27,846 nucleotides of DNA from NCBI GenBank assembly GCA_934148985.1, contig CAKPDO010000018.1:1-27846 (forward strand), in the 5' to 3' direction. The position numbers were made by a program, and so were the translations under genes. The notes under the pieces are model-generated. The model ran no database searches, had not been told where the DNA came from, and worked only from the letters and a program-made list of their open reading frames with translations. Shown here piece by piece: positions 7,142 through 15,641 of this stretch (position 1 is the stretch's first letter; the number at the start of each line of letters is the position of its first letter). This DNA comes from an uncultured Clostridia bacterium (GTDB lineage Bacteria > Bacillota > Clostridia > TANB77 > CAG-508).

Positions 7142-7543
7142 ATGCAAGAAAATAATAATGAAGAAAAAAAGAAAAAAACAATAGATATAAAAGGAACCCT
7201 ACAAGAATTTATTGAAGAAGAGCCACAAGAACTATCACAAGAAGAGGCAATACAATCATATAAAGAGGGAGATATAATAGAATATAAGCCAAAAAAACGT
7301 AAAAAAAATGAAGAAGATGACGAAAACGAAGATGATGAGCATTTAAAGAGAATAAAAAGAGAATTATTAGAATCTTTAAAAAGAGTAGATATGATGGAAA
7401 AGAAAATATTCGAAGAAAAAGAAGATTCATTAAAAAATATAAAAGTAAAATCAGGCTCTCAAAAAGCCCAAGAAAAGGAAAAAGTTATTGAACAAATGAG
7501 ACAAAAAATGAAAGAAGAGGAAAAAGGAAGAAGTAGAGAGTAA
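7142..7543 (+). CDS. Uncharacterised highly charged protein overlapping mfd
   Basis: This 133-residue protein is extremely rich in Lys and Glu, with an acidic stretch NEEDDENEDDEHLKRIKREL (~60-79) and a predicted coiled-coil or long-helix second half (~70-133). The start follows GAGGAGAAAG, and its TAA overlaps the mfd ATG by one base (TAATG), so the two are translationally coupled. I see one possible folded patch (IQSYKEGDIIEYKPKK, ~38-53). I do not recognise a family. The tight coupling suggests co-production with Mfd, but a functional link is only inference. Confidence 0.7.
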   Translation: MQENNNEEKKKKTIDIKGTLQEFIEEEPQELSQEEAIQSYKEGDIIEYKPKKRKKNEEDDENEDDEHLKRIKRELLESLKRVDMMEKKIFEEKEDSLKNIKVKSGSQKAQEKEKVIEQMRQKMKEEEKGRSRE

Positions 7544-10500
7544 TGAATTTAATAATAAAGGAACTTGACAAAAGTGCAAAATATAATGATTTTATAAATA
7601 ATATAGAAAATAAAAAAAGCCCGATATCACTATCGGGCTTAACTGGCGTAGCAGAAGCTGGAATTGTAAGCTCTGTTATGGAAAAAACAAAAAGACCAAT
7701 AATGTTAATAACATATAATGAAATACAAGCTCAAAATCTAGTGAATGATTTGAAGTTCTTTACAGATGATGTGATTTATTTACCTAAAAAAGAAATTGTA
7801 ACATATGATTATGTTGCAGAAAGTAAAAATTTACCATATGAAAGAATAGAAGTATTAAATAAAATATATAAAAAACAAAAAAATATAATTGTAACTTCAA
7901 TCGAAACAATAAAGCAAAAAATGATATCGAAAAATGCACTTTATAAAAATGTTTTAAATTTTAAAGTTGGAGATAGATTTATATTAGAAGATGTCAAACA
8001 AAAATTAATTAATCTAGGATATGAAAGATTTGATTTGATTGACGGTAGAGGTGAATTTAGTGTTAGAGGGGGGATAGTTGATATATCAACAACTGATAAC
8101 ACGGGAATAAGAATAGAATTATGGGGAGATGAAATCGACTCAATTAGACATTTTAATATAATAAGTCAAAGGTCAATTGATAATATAGAAAAAGTAGAAA
8201 TTTTTCCAGCACATGAATATATATTAGAAACGAGTGTAGAAGAGGTTGCAAAGAATATTCGAAAAAATGTGTATTCAGAAAACATTTTTGAAAAAGTTGA
8301 AAGTGACATTGAAGGTATAATTAATGGTGAATATATAAGCAAAATAGATAGATATTTTAATTCATTTTATGAGGAACAAGAAACAGTTCTAGATTATTTG
8401 GATAGCAAGTATTTAATATTTATTGATGAATTTAATAAAATTTTACAAAGAAGTGAAAATGTAGAATTAGATAATGAAAATACTATTAAGGCTTTAATTG
8501 AAAAGGAAAGAATTATACCTGATGGAATTAAAAATTATATAACAACAGAAGACATAAAAGCGGGCATCAAAAAATATCAAAATGTATTTTTAGAAAAACT
8601 AGATAATCAGGTAAAGAGCGGAACAGAAAAATATGATTTTAAATATAAAGAACTAAATTATTATAAAAGTGGAATTGATTTATTTATAAATGATATAAAA
8701 AATTTCATTAAAGAAAAGAAAAAAGTTTACATTGTTGTAGATACAAAAGAGAAAGCAGATAAAATTTCAAAATTATTAGAAGAATATGAAATATTATCAA
8801 TTTTTCAAGAAAAATTAAATCAAACAATAATAACAAAAGATACATATACAGTAATAATAACCTTGGGAAATATAACTAAGGGATTTTATAGTTTTGATTT
8901 AAATCAAACTGTTATTGTTGCAAGTGAATTAGTTGATGCTACAAGGCGTACAAAAAAACGTAAAACTGAGAACTTTAAACAAGGTGAAAAAGTAGTATTT
9001 GCAGACCTTAAAGTGGGAGATTATGTTGTTCACAGGAAGTATGGTATTGGTATTTATATTGGTGTGAATACAATAAAAGCTGATGGGACTACAAGAGATT
9101 ATATTAAGTTAAAATATTCAGATGATGATATTTTGTATATACCAACAAATTCTTTGGATGAAATAAGAAAATATGTTGGTGGTGAAGAAATTAATTTAAA
9201 ACTAAATAAATTGGGTTCTAAAGATTGGGAAAAAACAACAGCAAAGGTAAAGAATAATTTAAGAACTGTTGCGAAAGAACTTATAGAACTGTATGCTAGA
9301 CGTGAAAAATCAAAAGGTTTTGCATTTTCTAAGGATACTGAGTGGCAGAAACAATTTGAAGAAGCTTTCCAATATGTTGAAACAGATGACCAACTTAGAT
9401 GTATAGAGGAAGTAAAAAAAGACATGGAAAATGAGAAACCAATGGATAGGTTACTTTGCGGGGATGTTGGGTATGGTAAAACTGAGGTAGCAATAAGGGC
9501 AGCATTTAAAGCAGTTATGGACCACAAGCAAGTTGTGTATTTAGCACCTACAACTGTTCTTGCTAAGCAACAATATGAAACATTTAAGGAAAGAATGAAA
9601 GATTTTCCAATTACTGTTGATGTATTAAATAGGTTTAGAACTACAAAAGATAAAAATAGAATAATAAAAGAATTGAAATTAGGTGAAATTGATATTTTGA
9701 TAGGAACTCATAGAATTTTGGGTAAAGATATTGATTTTAAAGATTTAGGATTGTTGATAATAGATGAGGAGCAACGTTTTGGAGTAAAGGCAAAAGAGAA
9801 GATTAAAGAATATAAAACAAGTGTGGATGTACTTACAATGACAGCAACGCCGATACCTAGAACTTTACATATGTCTATTGTTGGTGTAAGAGATATGTCT
9901 GTAATATATGAACCACCACAGAATAGAAAACCAGTTCAGACTTATGTTTTGGAGTATGATGAGGAAGTTATAAAAGAGGCTATAACAAAAGAGTTGGAAA
10001 GAAATGGCCAAGTATTTTATTTATTTAATAATGTTGGAGAAATAGCATTAAAGGCTGATAAAATATCAAGACTTGTTCCAGAGGCAAAAGTTGGTTTTGC
10101 ACATGGAAGAATGACTGGTGAAGAAATTGAGGATATAATGCAAGACTTTGTTGATGGAAATATAAATGTTTTGACTTGTACAACTATTCTAGAATCTGGA
10201 ATTGATATTCCAAATGCTAATACAATAATAATTGAAAATGCCGATAGGATTGGGCTTGCGCAATTGTATCAGTTAAGAGGTAGAGTTGGAAGGTCAGATA
10301 GGCAAGGATATGCGTATATTACATATAGAAAAGATAAAATGTTATCAGAAGTTGCAGATAAGCGTTTAAAAGCAATAAAAGAATTTACAGAATTTGGTTC
10401 TGGTTTTAAAATTGCAATGAGAGATTTAGAAATTAGAGGTGCAGGAAGCTTGATTGGAGAAGTTCAGCATGGACATTTAGAAGAAGTTGGATATGATACA

Positions 10501-10989
10501 TATTGTAGGATTTTAGACGAAGTATTAAAAGAAGAACAGGGACTAAAACCAGAAGAAGATATAGAATGTCAAATTGATTTAAATGTAACAAGTTATATAC
10601 CTGATAGCTTTATTTCAGACCAAAATCAAAAAATAGAAATATATCAAGATATAGCTTTATGTAAAAATGAAGAAGACATAAGTAATGTAATAGATGAGAT
10701 TGTAGATAGATTTGGAAATCTTCCAGATGAAATTGAAAACTTACTAGAAATATCAAGAATAAAACAATTAGCAAAGAAAAAATATCTAACCAAAATTCAA
10801 AGCAAGACAAATTCGGTTGTATTTACATTTGATAATAATAAATTTGACACAAATCTATTACCAGAGTTAATACAAAAATATGGAACTAGAATTAAATTTG
10901 CATCAGGATTAAAACCAATGATAACTTTGAAATTAGAGAAACAAGGAGAAAAGGGAATATTGCAAGAAGTTAAAGAATTTTTGAAATAA
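7543..10989 (+). CDS. mfd: Transcription-repair coupling factor Mfd
   Basis: Mfd removes RNA polymerase stalled at DNA damage and recruits UvrA. The 1148-residue protein is full length. It has a UvrB-like N-terminal region (~25-230, with ERFDLIDGRGEFSVRGGIVDI), an RNA-polymerase-interacting CarD-like domain (~490-550, GDYVVHRKYGIGIYIGV), then a helicase core: Walker A GDVGYGKTE (~640-648), DEEQ (~740-744), TATPIPRTLHMSIVGVRDMS, and motifs V-VI TTILESGIDIPNANTII and LYQLRGRVGRSDRQGYAY. A C-terminal TRCF domain follows. Its start overlaps the previous stop (TAATG). The partner uvrA is also in this window. Codons 25-33 contain a perfect inverted repeat that looks like a terminator for the opposite strand. 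Confidence 0.97.
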   Translation: MNLIIKELDKSAKYNDFINNIENKKSPISLSGLTGVAEAGIVSSVMEKTKRPIMLITYNEIQAQNLVNDLKFFTDDVIYLPKKEIVTYDYVAESKNLPYERIEVLNKIYKKQKNIIVTSIETIKQKMISKNALYKNVLNFKVGDRFILEDVKQKLINLGYERFDLIDGRGEFSVRGGIVDISTTDNTGIRIELWGDEIDSIRHFNIISQRSIDNIEKVEIFPAHEYILETSVEEVAKNIRKNVYSENIFEKVESDIEGIINGEYISKIDRYFNSFYEEQETVLDYLDSKYLIFIDEFNKILQRSENVELDNENTIKALIEKERIIPDGIKNYITTEDIKAGIKKYQNVFLEKLDNQVKSGTEKYDFKYKELNYYKSGIDLFINDIKNFIKEKKKVYIVVDTKEKADKISKLLEEYEILSIFQEKLNQTIITKDTYTVIITLGNITKGFYSFDLNQTVIVASELVDATRRTKKRKTENFKQGEKVVFADLKVGDYVVHRKYGIGIYIGVNTIKADGTTRDYIKLKYSDDDILYIPTNSLDEIRKYVGGEEINLKLNKLGSKDWEKTTAKVKNNLRTVAKELIELYARREKSKGFAFSKDTEWQKQFEEAFQYVETDDQLRCIEEVKKDMENEKPMDRLLCGDVGYGKTEVAIRAAFKAVMDHKQVVYLAPTTVLAKQQYETFKERMKDFPITVDVLNRFRTTKDKNRIIKELKLGEIDILIGTHRILGKDIDFKDLGLLIIDEEQRFGVKAKEKIKEYKTSVDVLTMTATPIPRTLHMSIVGVRDMSVIYEPPQNRKPVQTYVLEYDEEVIKEAITKELERNGQVFYLFNNVGEIALKADKISRLVPEAKVGFAHGRMTGEEIEDIMQDFVDGNINVLTCTTILESGIDIPNANTIIIENADRIGLAQLYQLRGRVGRSDRQGYAYITYRKDKMLSEVADKRLKAIKEFTEFGSGFKIAMRDLEIRGAGSLIGEVQHGHLEEVGYDTYCRILDEVLKEEQGLKPEEDIECQIDLNVTSYIPDSFISDQNQKIEIYQDIALCKNEEDISNVIDEIVDRFGNLPDEIENLLEISRIKQLAKKKYLTKIQSKTNSVVFTFDNNKFDTNLLPELIQKYGTRIKFASGLKPMITLKLEKQGEKGILQEVKEFLK
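7611..7640 (-). terminator. Terminator-like hairpin on the minus strand inside mfd
   Basis: AAGCCCGATA (7617-7626) and TATCGGGCTT (7631-7640) form a perfect 10-bp stem with loop TCAC. On the minus strand the stem is followed by TTTTTTT (complement of 7612-7618); on the plus strand there is no T run. It is therefore a textbook intrinsic terminator for leftward transcription, placed about 75 bases after the mfd start. Activity is inferred. Confidence 0.5.
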
Positions 10990-11054
10990 AACTTGTATAA
11001 AGTAGTTAAATGTGATATATTAGAAAAGAAATGCAGGGACAAGGGGGCTCGTTT

Positions 11055-11843
11055 GTGGAAGAACAAGAAGTAGATTATAAAAAAACGATATTAATAGTAG
11101 ATGATGAGAAAATGATTTTAAATCTATTATCATGTAATTTAATAAAGGAAGGCTATAATGTTATAGAGGCAAAAGATGGAATTGAGGCAATTAATTTGGC
11201 ACAAGAAAAAAAACCTAATTTAATTTTGCTTGATGTTATGCTTCCAAAACTTGATGGTTTATCTGTATGTAAAAGAATAAAAAATATGATGAATGTACCA
11301 ATCCTTATGGTAACTGCAAAAGATGATGAACTTGACAAAATTTTAGGATTAGAATTGGGCGCGGATGACTATATAACAAAACCATTTAGTATAAGGGAAT
11401 TGCTTGCAAGAGTTAAAGCGAATTTAAGAAAAGCTGATGTAATGACATCTTTACCAAAAGAAGAAATAGATGAAAAAAATGAAGATGTATCACAAAAAAT
11501 GAATGAAAAAGCAAATGACAGAATAATTGATTTAAATAGAACTAATATTTTAAAAATAGGTGTTTTAACACTTGATTTAGATAGATTTGAAGTAATGGTA
11601 AATGATAGAATTGTAGACCTAACATTAAGAGAATTTGAAGTTTTAAAATTTTTAGCAGCAGAACCGGGTCAGGTTATAACAAGGGAAACATTACTTGAAA
11701 AAGTATGGGGATACGAATATTATGGAGATATTAGAACTGTTGATGTAACTGTAAGACGTATAAGAGAAAAAATAGAAAAAGATACATCTAATCCAAAAAT
11801 ATTAATAACTAAAAGAGGTGTAGGTTATTATATAGCTACATAA
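11055..11843 (+). CDS. OmpR/PhoB-family response regulator, WalR/YycF-like
   Basis: The N-terminal receiver domain starts TILIVDDEKMIL, has the phospho-accepting Asp in NLILLDVMLPKLDG (Asp60 from the GTG start), TAKDDE, and the Lys of DDYITKPFS. A linker richer in charged residues and about 30 residues longer than usual leads to a C-terminal winged helix with LTLREFEVLKFLAAEPGQVI, WGYEYYGDIRTVDVTVRRIR and ITKRGVGYYI. FSIRELLARVKANLR and the DNA-binding helix closely resemble WalR (VicR), the essential cell-wall regulator, but that is a similarity call. I prefer the GTG start at 11055 (262 residues), 7 bases after AAGGGGG; an ATG at 11031 would give 270 residues but has no good ribosome binding site. 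No histidine kinase gene follows, and a terminator closes the unit, so this is an orphan here. Confidence 0.88.
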   Translation: MEEQEVDYKKTILIVDDEKMILNLLSCNLIKEGYNVIEAKDGIEAINLAQEKKPNLILLDVMLPKLDGLSVCKRIKNMMNVPILMVTAKDDELDKILGLELGADDYITKPFSIRELLARVKANLRKADVMTSLPKEEIDEKNEDVSQKMNEKANDRIIDLNRTNILKIGVLTLDLDRFEVMVNDRIVDLTLREFEVLKFLAAEPGQVITRETLLEKVWGYEYYGDIRTVDVTVRRIREKIEKDTSNPKILITKRGVGYYIAT

Positions 11844-11852
11844 TTAGTTTAA

Positions 11853-11888
11853 AAGAGCTTAATGGTGGCATATTAAGCTCTTATTTTT
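11853..11888 (+). terminator. Rho-independent terminator after the response regulator
   Basis: AAGAGCTTAAT (11853-11863) pairs perfectly with ATTAAGCTCTT (11872-11882), 8-base loop, then ATTTTT. Only 19 bases separate it from the next start codon, so the next gene would depend on read-through. Confidence 0.85.
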
Positions 11889-11907
11889 GTCAAAAGGAGA
11901 ATAAAAT

Positions 11908-12438
11908 ATGTTAAATTTGAAGCAAAATAAAGGAATAACTTTAACGGCACTTATTGTAATGATAATTGTAATATCAATACTTGCAGGGGTTTCTATAACA
12001 CAAGGAACAGGATTAATAGAGAAAACAAAACTTGAAAATTATAAAACTAATATGATTACAATTAAAGCAAAATCAAAGGTATATGCTGAAGAAATAAGTG
12101 CTGAAATTTGGGATGTAAGTGATAAAGAAACCAAAAAGGCTGAACTTTATTTAGAAAAGTATAAAATGGAAAAAATGAGTGATGATGCCGATATAGTTTC
12201 TAAAGTAAATGAAAATATTAATTCCGGAAATGGATGTGAATGTTATAAGATGACAAAAGAAGCTTTAAAGCAAATGGGACTAGAAGATATTTCAAATGAT
12301 GCAAGTGATGGAGATTATGTTGTTATATATAATAAAGATAGTTATAAAAATATTGAAATTATGTATGTGCCAGGTATTAGATACAAGGGGAGTATTTATT
12401 ATACATTATCGAGTTTACAAGAATTAGAACAAGAATAA
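11908..12438 (+). CDS. Prepilin-like protein with a type IV pilin N-terminal segment
   Basis: This 176-residue protein starts with a short basic leader, MLNLKQNKG, then ITLTALIVMIIVISILAGVSI, a single hydrophobic helix. This matches the prepilin peptidase site G|(F/I)TL followed by a membrane helix. The usual Glu at position +5 is Ala here, as is common in Clostridial prepilin-like proteins of this style. The rest (~30-176) is a soluble domain, probably outside the cell, with two cysteines close together (GCECYKM, ~108-114). The start has AAAGGAG 8 bases upstream. No prepilin peptidase, assembly ATPase or other pilin gene is nearby. Whether it forms a pilus or a secretion pseudopilus cannot be told. 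Confidence 0.75.
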   Translation: MLNLKQNKGITLTALIVMIIVISILAGVSITQGTGLIEKTKLENYKTNMITIKAKSKVYAEEISAEIWDVSDKETKKAELYLEKYKMEKMSDDADIVSKVNENINSGNGCECYKMTKEALKQMGLEDISNDASDGDYVVIYNKDSYKNIEIMYVPGIRYKGSIYYTLSSLQELEQE

Positions 12439-12524
12439 GTAATAATTAAAGAGGACACTTGGAATAAGTTTGAAAAATAATTGTAAAATATTTTTAATCA
12501 AATTTTGTGCCTTGTAAGGAAGGA

Positions 12525-13163
12525 ATGTTGGTAAAAATGAAAGAAAAAGAAGAAGAACGATTAAAAGGACTAAAAGAAATTGAAAAAGTTTTTTATGATA
12601 AAGGCGTAGAATATATTGCAGGAATAGACGAAGCTGGGCGTGGACCTTTAGCTGGACCAGTTGTTGTAGCAGCTGTTATAATGCCAAAAGATTCAATGAT
12701 AGAGGGAGTAAACGATTCAAAAAAAGTTTCAGAGAAAAAAAGAGAAAAATTATATGATTTAATATTAGAAGAAGCTGTAAGTTATGGAATTGGAATAATT
12801 TATCAAGATGAAATTGACAAAATCAACATTTTACAGGCAACAAAAAAAGGCCTAACAACAGCAATAGAACAAATGCCAATAAAACCTAATTTAATAATGG
12901 TAGATGCTTTAACTGGAATAGATACATTAGGAATTCCATATAAGTCTATAATAAAGGGAGATGCAAAATGCTATTCAATTTCAGCAGCATCAATAATAGC
13001 AAAAGTTACAAGGGATAGAATAATGAGAGAATGGGACAGAATATATCCTCAATATGGTTTTGAGGCACATAAGGGATATGGAACAGCAAAACATATAGCA
13101 GCACTTAAAGAATATGGTCCATGTCCACTTCATAGAAAAAGTTTTATAAAACATTTTATTTAA
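12525..13163 (+). CDS. rnhB: Ribonuclease HII
   Basis: RNase HII cuts RNA in RNA-DNA hybrids and at single ribonucleotides in DNA. The active-site carboxylates are visible: Asp and Glu in YIAGIDEAGRGPLAGPVVV, Asp in LIMVDALTG, and Asp in KVTRDRIM. GYGTAKHIAALKEYGPCPLHRKSF closes the domain. The length (~212 residues) is normal. The start is uncertain. AAGGAAGG (12516-12523) lies just before ATG 12525 and TTG 12528, ATG 12537 is 13 bases away, and a GTG at 12507 would read through the binding site. Catalytic residues are unaffected by the choice. The next gene, pdp, starts 22 bases after the stop. Confidence 0.95.
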   Translation: MLVKMKEKEEERLKGLKEIEKVFYDKGVEYIAGIDEAGRGPLAGPVVVAAVIMPKDSMIEGVNDSKKVSEKKREKLYDLILEEAVSYGIGIIYQDEIDKINILQATKKGLTTAIEQMPIKPNLIMVDALTGIDTLGIPYKSIIKGDAKCYSISAASIIAKVTRDRIMREWDRIYPQYGFEAHKGYGTAKHIAALKEYGPCPLHRKSFIKHFI

Positions 13164-13185
13164 AAAATAGTGAGGTAAAGAGAAG

Positions 13186-14449
13186 ATGAATATTTTAGAT
13201 ATTATAGCAAAAAAACGTGATAAAAAAGAATTAAGTAAAGATGAAATAGAATATTTTGTTAATGGATACACAAACGGAGAGGTTACAGATTATCAAGCAG
13301 CGGCATTAATTATGGCAATATTTATAAATGGAATGACAGATTTGGAATTATATGATTTAACATTTAGTATGGCTTCTTCAGGAGAAATTTTGGATTTGTC
13401 AGAATTTGGAGAAAATGTAGTTGATAAGCATAGTACAGGAGGAGTAGGGGATAAGGTTTCAATCGCTTTATTACCAATAGTTGCTTCACTTCGGAATACC
13501 AGTTGCCAAAATGTCTGGTAGAGGCTTAGGATTCACAGGTGGTACAGTAGATAAATTGGAATCTATCCCAGGTTTTAATACAAATGTTGATATTGAAAAA
13601 TTTAAGCAGAATGTTCATAAAATAGGGATTAGTATGATTGGGCAAACTATGAATTTAGCCCCAGCAGATAAAAAAATATATGCATTAAGGGATTCTATAA
13701 GTTGTGTAGAAAATATTCCATTGATTGCATCTAGTATAATGAGTAAAAAAATTGCATCTGGAGCAAACAAGATTGTATTAGAGGTAACTTATGGAAAAGG
13801 TGCATTTATGAAAACTTTAGAAGATGCCAAATTTTTAGCACAAAAAATGGAAAAACTTGGAGAGTATGCTAATTTAGAAGTAAAAAGCGTTTTTACTTCT
13901 ATGGATGAACCAATAGGATATGCTGTAGGAAATAATTTGGAGGTAATAGAAACAATTAATTTTTTAAGTGGAAAAGAAATGCCTGAGGACTTAATGGAAG
14001 TTGTATTAGAAGCAGGAAGTCAAATGATAAAATTAGCTGGTTTAGGGGATGACTTAGATGAAAATAAAGAAAAAATGATAAAGAATATAAAAAATGGATT
14101 AGCTCTAAGGAAATTTAAAGAAATGGTAAAAAATCAAGGTGGAGATATTTCGTATTTAGAAAATACTGATAAATTTCCAAAGTCAAAATATGTTATTGAG
14201 GTAAAAAGCAATAAAGATGGAGTAATTAGTGAAATAAATGCAGAAGAAATAGGAAGAATAGCATGTTTTTTAGGAGCAGGAAGAATAAAAAAAGATGATG
14301 AAATAGATATGTCAGCTGGAATAATTTTAAATAAGAAAGTACATGATTTTGTTAAGGAAGATGATTTATTGTGTGAAATTCATTGTAATGATGAAGAAAA
14401 AGGAAAAGAAGCTTTGGAAAAATTAGAAGAAATATTTAAAATTAATTAA
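13186..14449 (+). CDS. pdp: Pyrimidine-nucleoside (thymidine) phosphorylase, requires one +1 shift at CGG
   Basis: This enzyme splits thymidine or uridine with phosphate to base and (deoxy)ribose-1-phosphate. Residues 1-102 (frame of 13186) contain DYQAAALIMAIFINGM and KHSTGGVGDKVSIALLPIVA, the phosphate-binding signature. At codon 103, CGG (13492-13494), the 0 frame runs on only 9 codons to a stop at 13519. Read +1 from GGA at 13493, the protein continues SLGIPVAKMSGRGLGFTGGT and on to TAA 14447-14449, giving 420 residues, near the family's ~430. Gly103 is the conserved Gly of the family's SLGxPVAKMSGRG block. The downstream half has no start signal of its own: an ATG at 13481 lies inside the first half without a proper ribosome binding site. 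A standard pipeline would call it a frameshifted pseudogene, yet the rest is intact. Confidence 0.9.
13492..13494 (+). other. In-frame CGG with +1 shift (pdp codon 103)
   Basis: Reading is TCA CTT CGG in frame 0, then conserved protein resumes as GGA ATA CCA (Gly-Ile-Pro) in frame +1. Base C13492 is skipped. Confidence 0.85.
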
Positions 14450-14456
14450 TTTTTAT

Positions 14457-14490
14457 GCCGCTTTCTTGAGTAAAGAAAGCGGCTAATTTT
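14457..14490 (+). terminator. Rho-independent terminator after pdp
   Basis: GCCGCTTTCTT (14457-14467) pairs perfectly with AAGAAAGCGGC (14473-14483), loop of 5, then TAATTTT. The stem is unusually GC-rich for this region. Confidence 0.85.
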
Positions 14491-14514
14491 AAAAAAATTA
14501 TGAAAAAAATTCTA

Positions 14515-14542
14515 TTGCAAAAAGTAAAAAAAGTGTTATAAT
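14515..14542 (+). promoter_or_regulatory. Sigma-A promoter for the small membrane protein-cdaA-truA unit
   Basis: TTGCAA (14515-14520) and a perfect TATAAT (14537-14542) are 16 bases apart, just after the pdp terminator and 35 bases before the next start. Confidence 0.75.
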
Positions 14543-14577
14543 AATTTATGTAGAATATAAATTTAGGAGGAAGCAAA

Positions 14578-14724
14578 ATGAAAGAAAAGAAAGAAAAAAC
14601 GAATAAATTTAAAATAAATAAAGGACAACTTGCAGTTAAAATAATGGCTGGAATCCTTGCATTAATGATGATATTATCTGTTTGTGCAACATTTATTTAT
14701 TATATGTACTTATACATAGCATAA
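14578..14724 (+). CDS. Small single-span membrane protein upstream of cdaA
   Basis: This is a 48-residue protein: a strongly basic N-terminus (about 16 residues, MKEKKEKTNKFKINKG), then one hydrophobic helix (about residues 22-46, IMAGILALMMILSVCATFIYY). The positive-inside rule puts the N-terminus in the cytoplasm. It has a perfect AGGAGG 8 bases upstream and its own promoter, so it is very likely translated. It is the first gene of the cdaA unit and ends 22 bases before cdaA. The layout recalls tiny stress-linked membrane proteins such as Prli42 (DUF4044), but the likeness is too weak to name it. Confidence 0.75.
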   Translation: MKEKKEKTNKFKINKGQLAVKIMAGILALMMILSVCATFIYYMYLYIA

Positions 14725-14746
14725 AATAAAAATAAGGAGAAAAATA

Positions 14747-15641
14747 ATGATAGAAAATATAAGAGAAAACATATTAACTTATATTCAAATATACGAACAA
14801 GACCCTCTCAAGTTAATAACTTTTTTAGTTGATATGGCAATAGTAATATTTTTAGCATATAATTTACTAAAAATCGTGAAAGATTCTAGAGCATGGCAGC
14901 TTATAAAAGGAATTGCATTACTGATTATTGCAACGTGGCTTAGCAAAATATTAAATTTAAATATATTAAATTACATATTATCAGCAGTTATGAACTGGGG
15001 AGTTATACTTTTAATCATAATATTCCAGCCTGAAATAAGAAGAGCTTTAGAACAACTTGGAACAAATAAATTTACAAAGCTATTTGGAATGGATAAAGAT
15101 ATAGCAACAAAAACAAAAGAAGATATTTATAAAATTGCAATAGCAGCAACAGAACTTGCTAAAACTAAAACTGGTGCATTAATTGTTATTGAAAGAGATA
15201 TAAAAATAAAAGACATTATATCAACAGGTGTTGAAATAAAAGGTGAAGTATCACCACAATTATTGGTAAATATATTTGTACCTAATACACCTTTACACGA
15301 TGGGGCTGTTATAATTAGTGAAAATAGAATTGCAGCAGCAGCTTGTATGTTACCACTTGCAAGCGATTCTGATATTGCAAAAGAAATTGGAACAAGACAT
15401 AGAGCAGCAATTGGAATTTCTAAAGAATCAGATGCTATTGCTGTTGTAGTTTCTGAAGAAACTGGAAAAATATCGGTTGCAAAAGATGGAACATTAATTG
15501 CAGATATTAAAGAAGATGTGTTAAAGAAAATTTTAATTAGCAATATTGTTACTAAAAGATTTCCAGAAGTAGAGAATGCAAATAAACGGAAATTTTGAGA
15601 AAATAAAAGAAAAAATAAAGAAAATGCGAGAAAGTGTATAA
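14747..15641 (+). CDS. cdaA: Diadenylate cyclase CdaA (c-di-AMP synthase), +1 shift at CGG near the end
   Basis: CdaA makes cyclic di-AMP from two ATP at the membrane. Three membrane helices fill the N-terminal ~95 residues (ITFLVDMAIVIFLAYNLL; IKGIALLIIATWL; NWGVILLIIIF). The DAC domain carries LHDGAVII (DGA at 185-187) and GTRHRAAIG (RHR at 217-219), the two catalytic motifs. In frame 0 the gene stops at TGA 15596-15598, three codons after CGG 15587-15589 (codon 281). Read +1 from GGA at 15588, the C-terminus continues GNFEKIKEKIKKMRESV to TAA 15639-15641, which overlaps the truA ATG as TAATG. I give the shifted end (297 residues). The catalytic part is complete either way, so this site is supported mainly by the clean coupling to truA and by the same pattern elsewhere. 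Confidence 0.92.
15587..15589 (+). other. In-frame CGG with probable +1 shift (cdaA codon 281)
   Basis: AAT AAA CGG in frame 0 gives a stop three codons later. The +1 frame (GGA AAT TTT) runs 17 codons to a TAA that overlaps the truA ATG. Confidence 0.65.

Noticed and set aside
9099..9527. 142-codon minus-strand ORF inside mfd
   Set aside because: It is the complement of conserved helicase sequence, with no ribosome binding site or family pattern; the same holds for all other minus-strand ORFs.
13481..14449. Separate gene starting at 13481 for the second half of pdp
   Set aside because: It has no ribosome binding site, starts inside the first half, and lacks the phosphate-binding part; it is the continuation of pdp.
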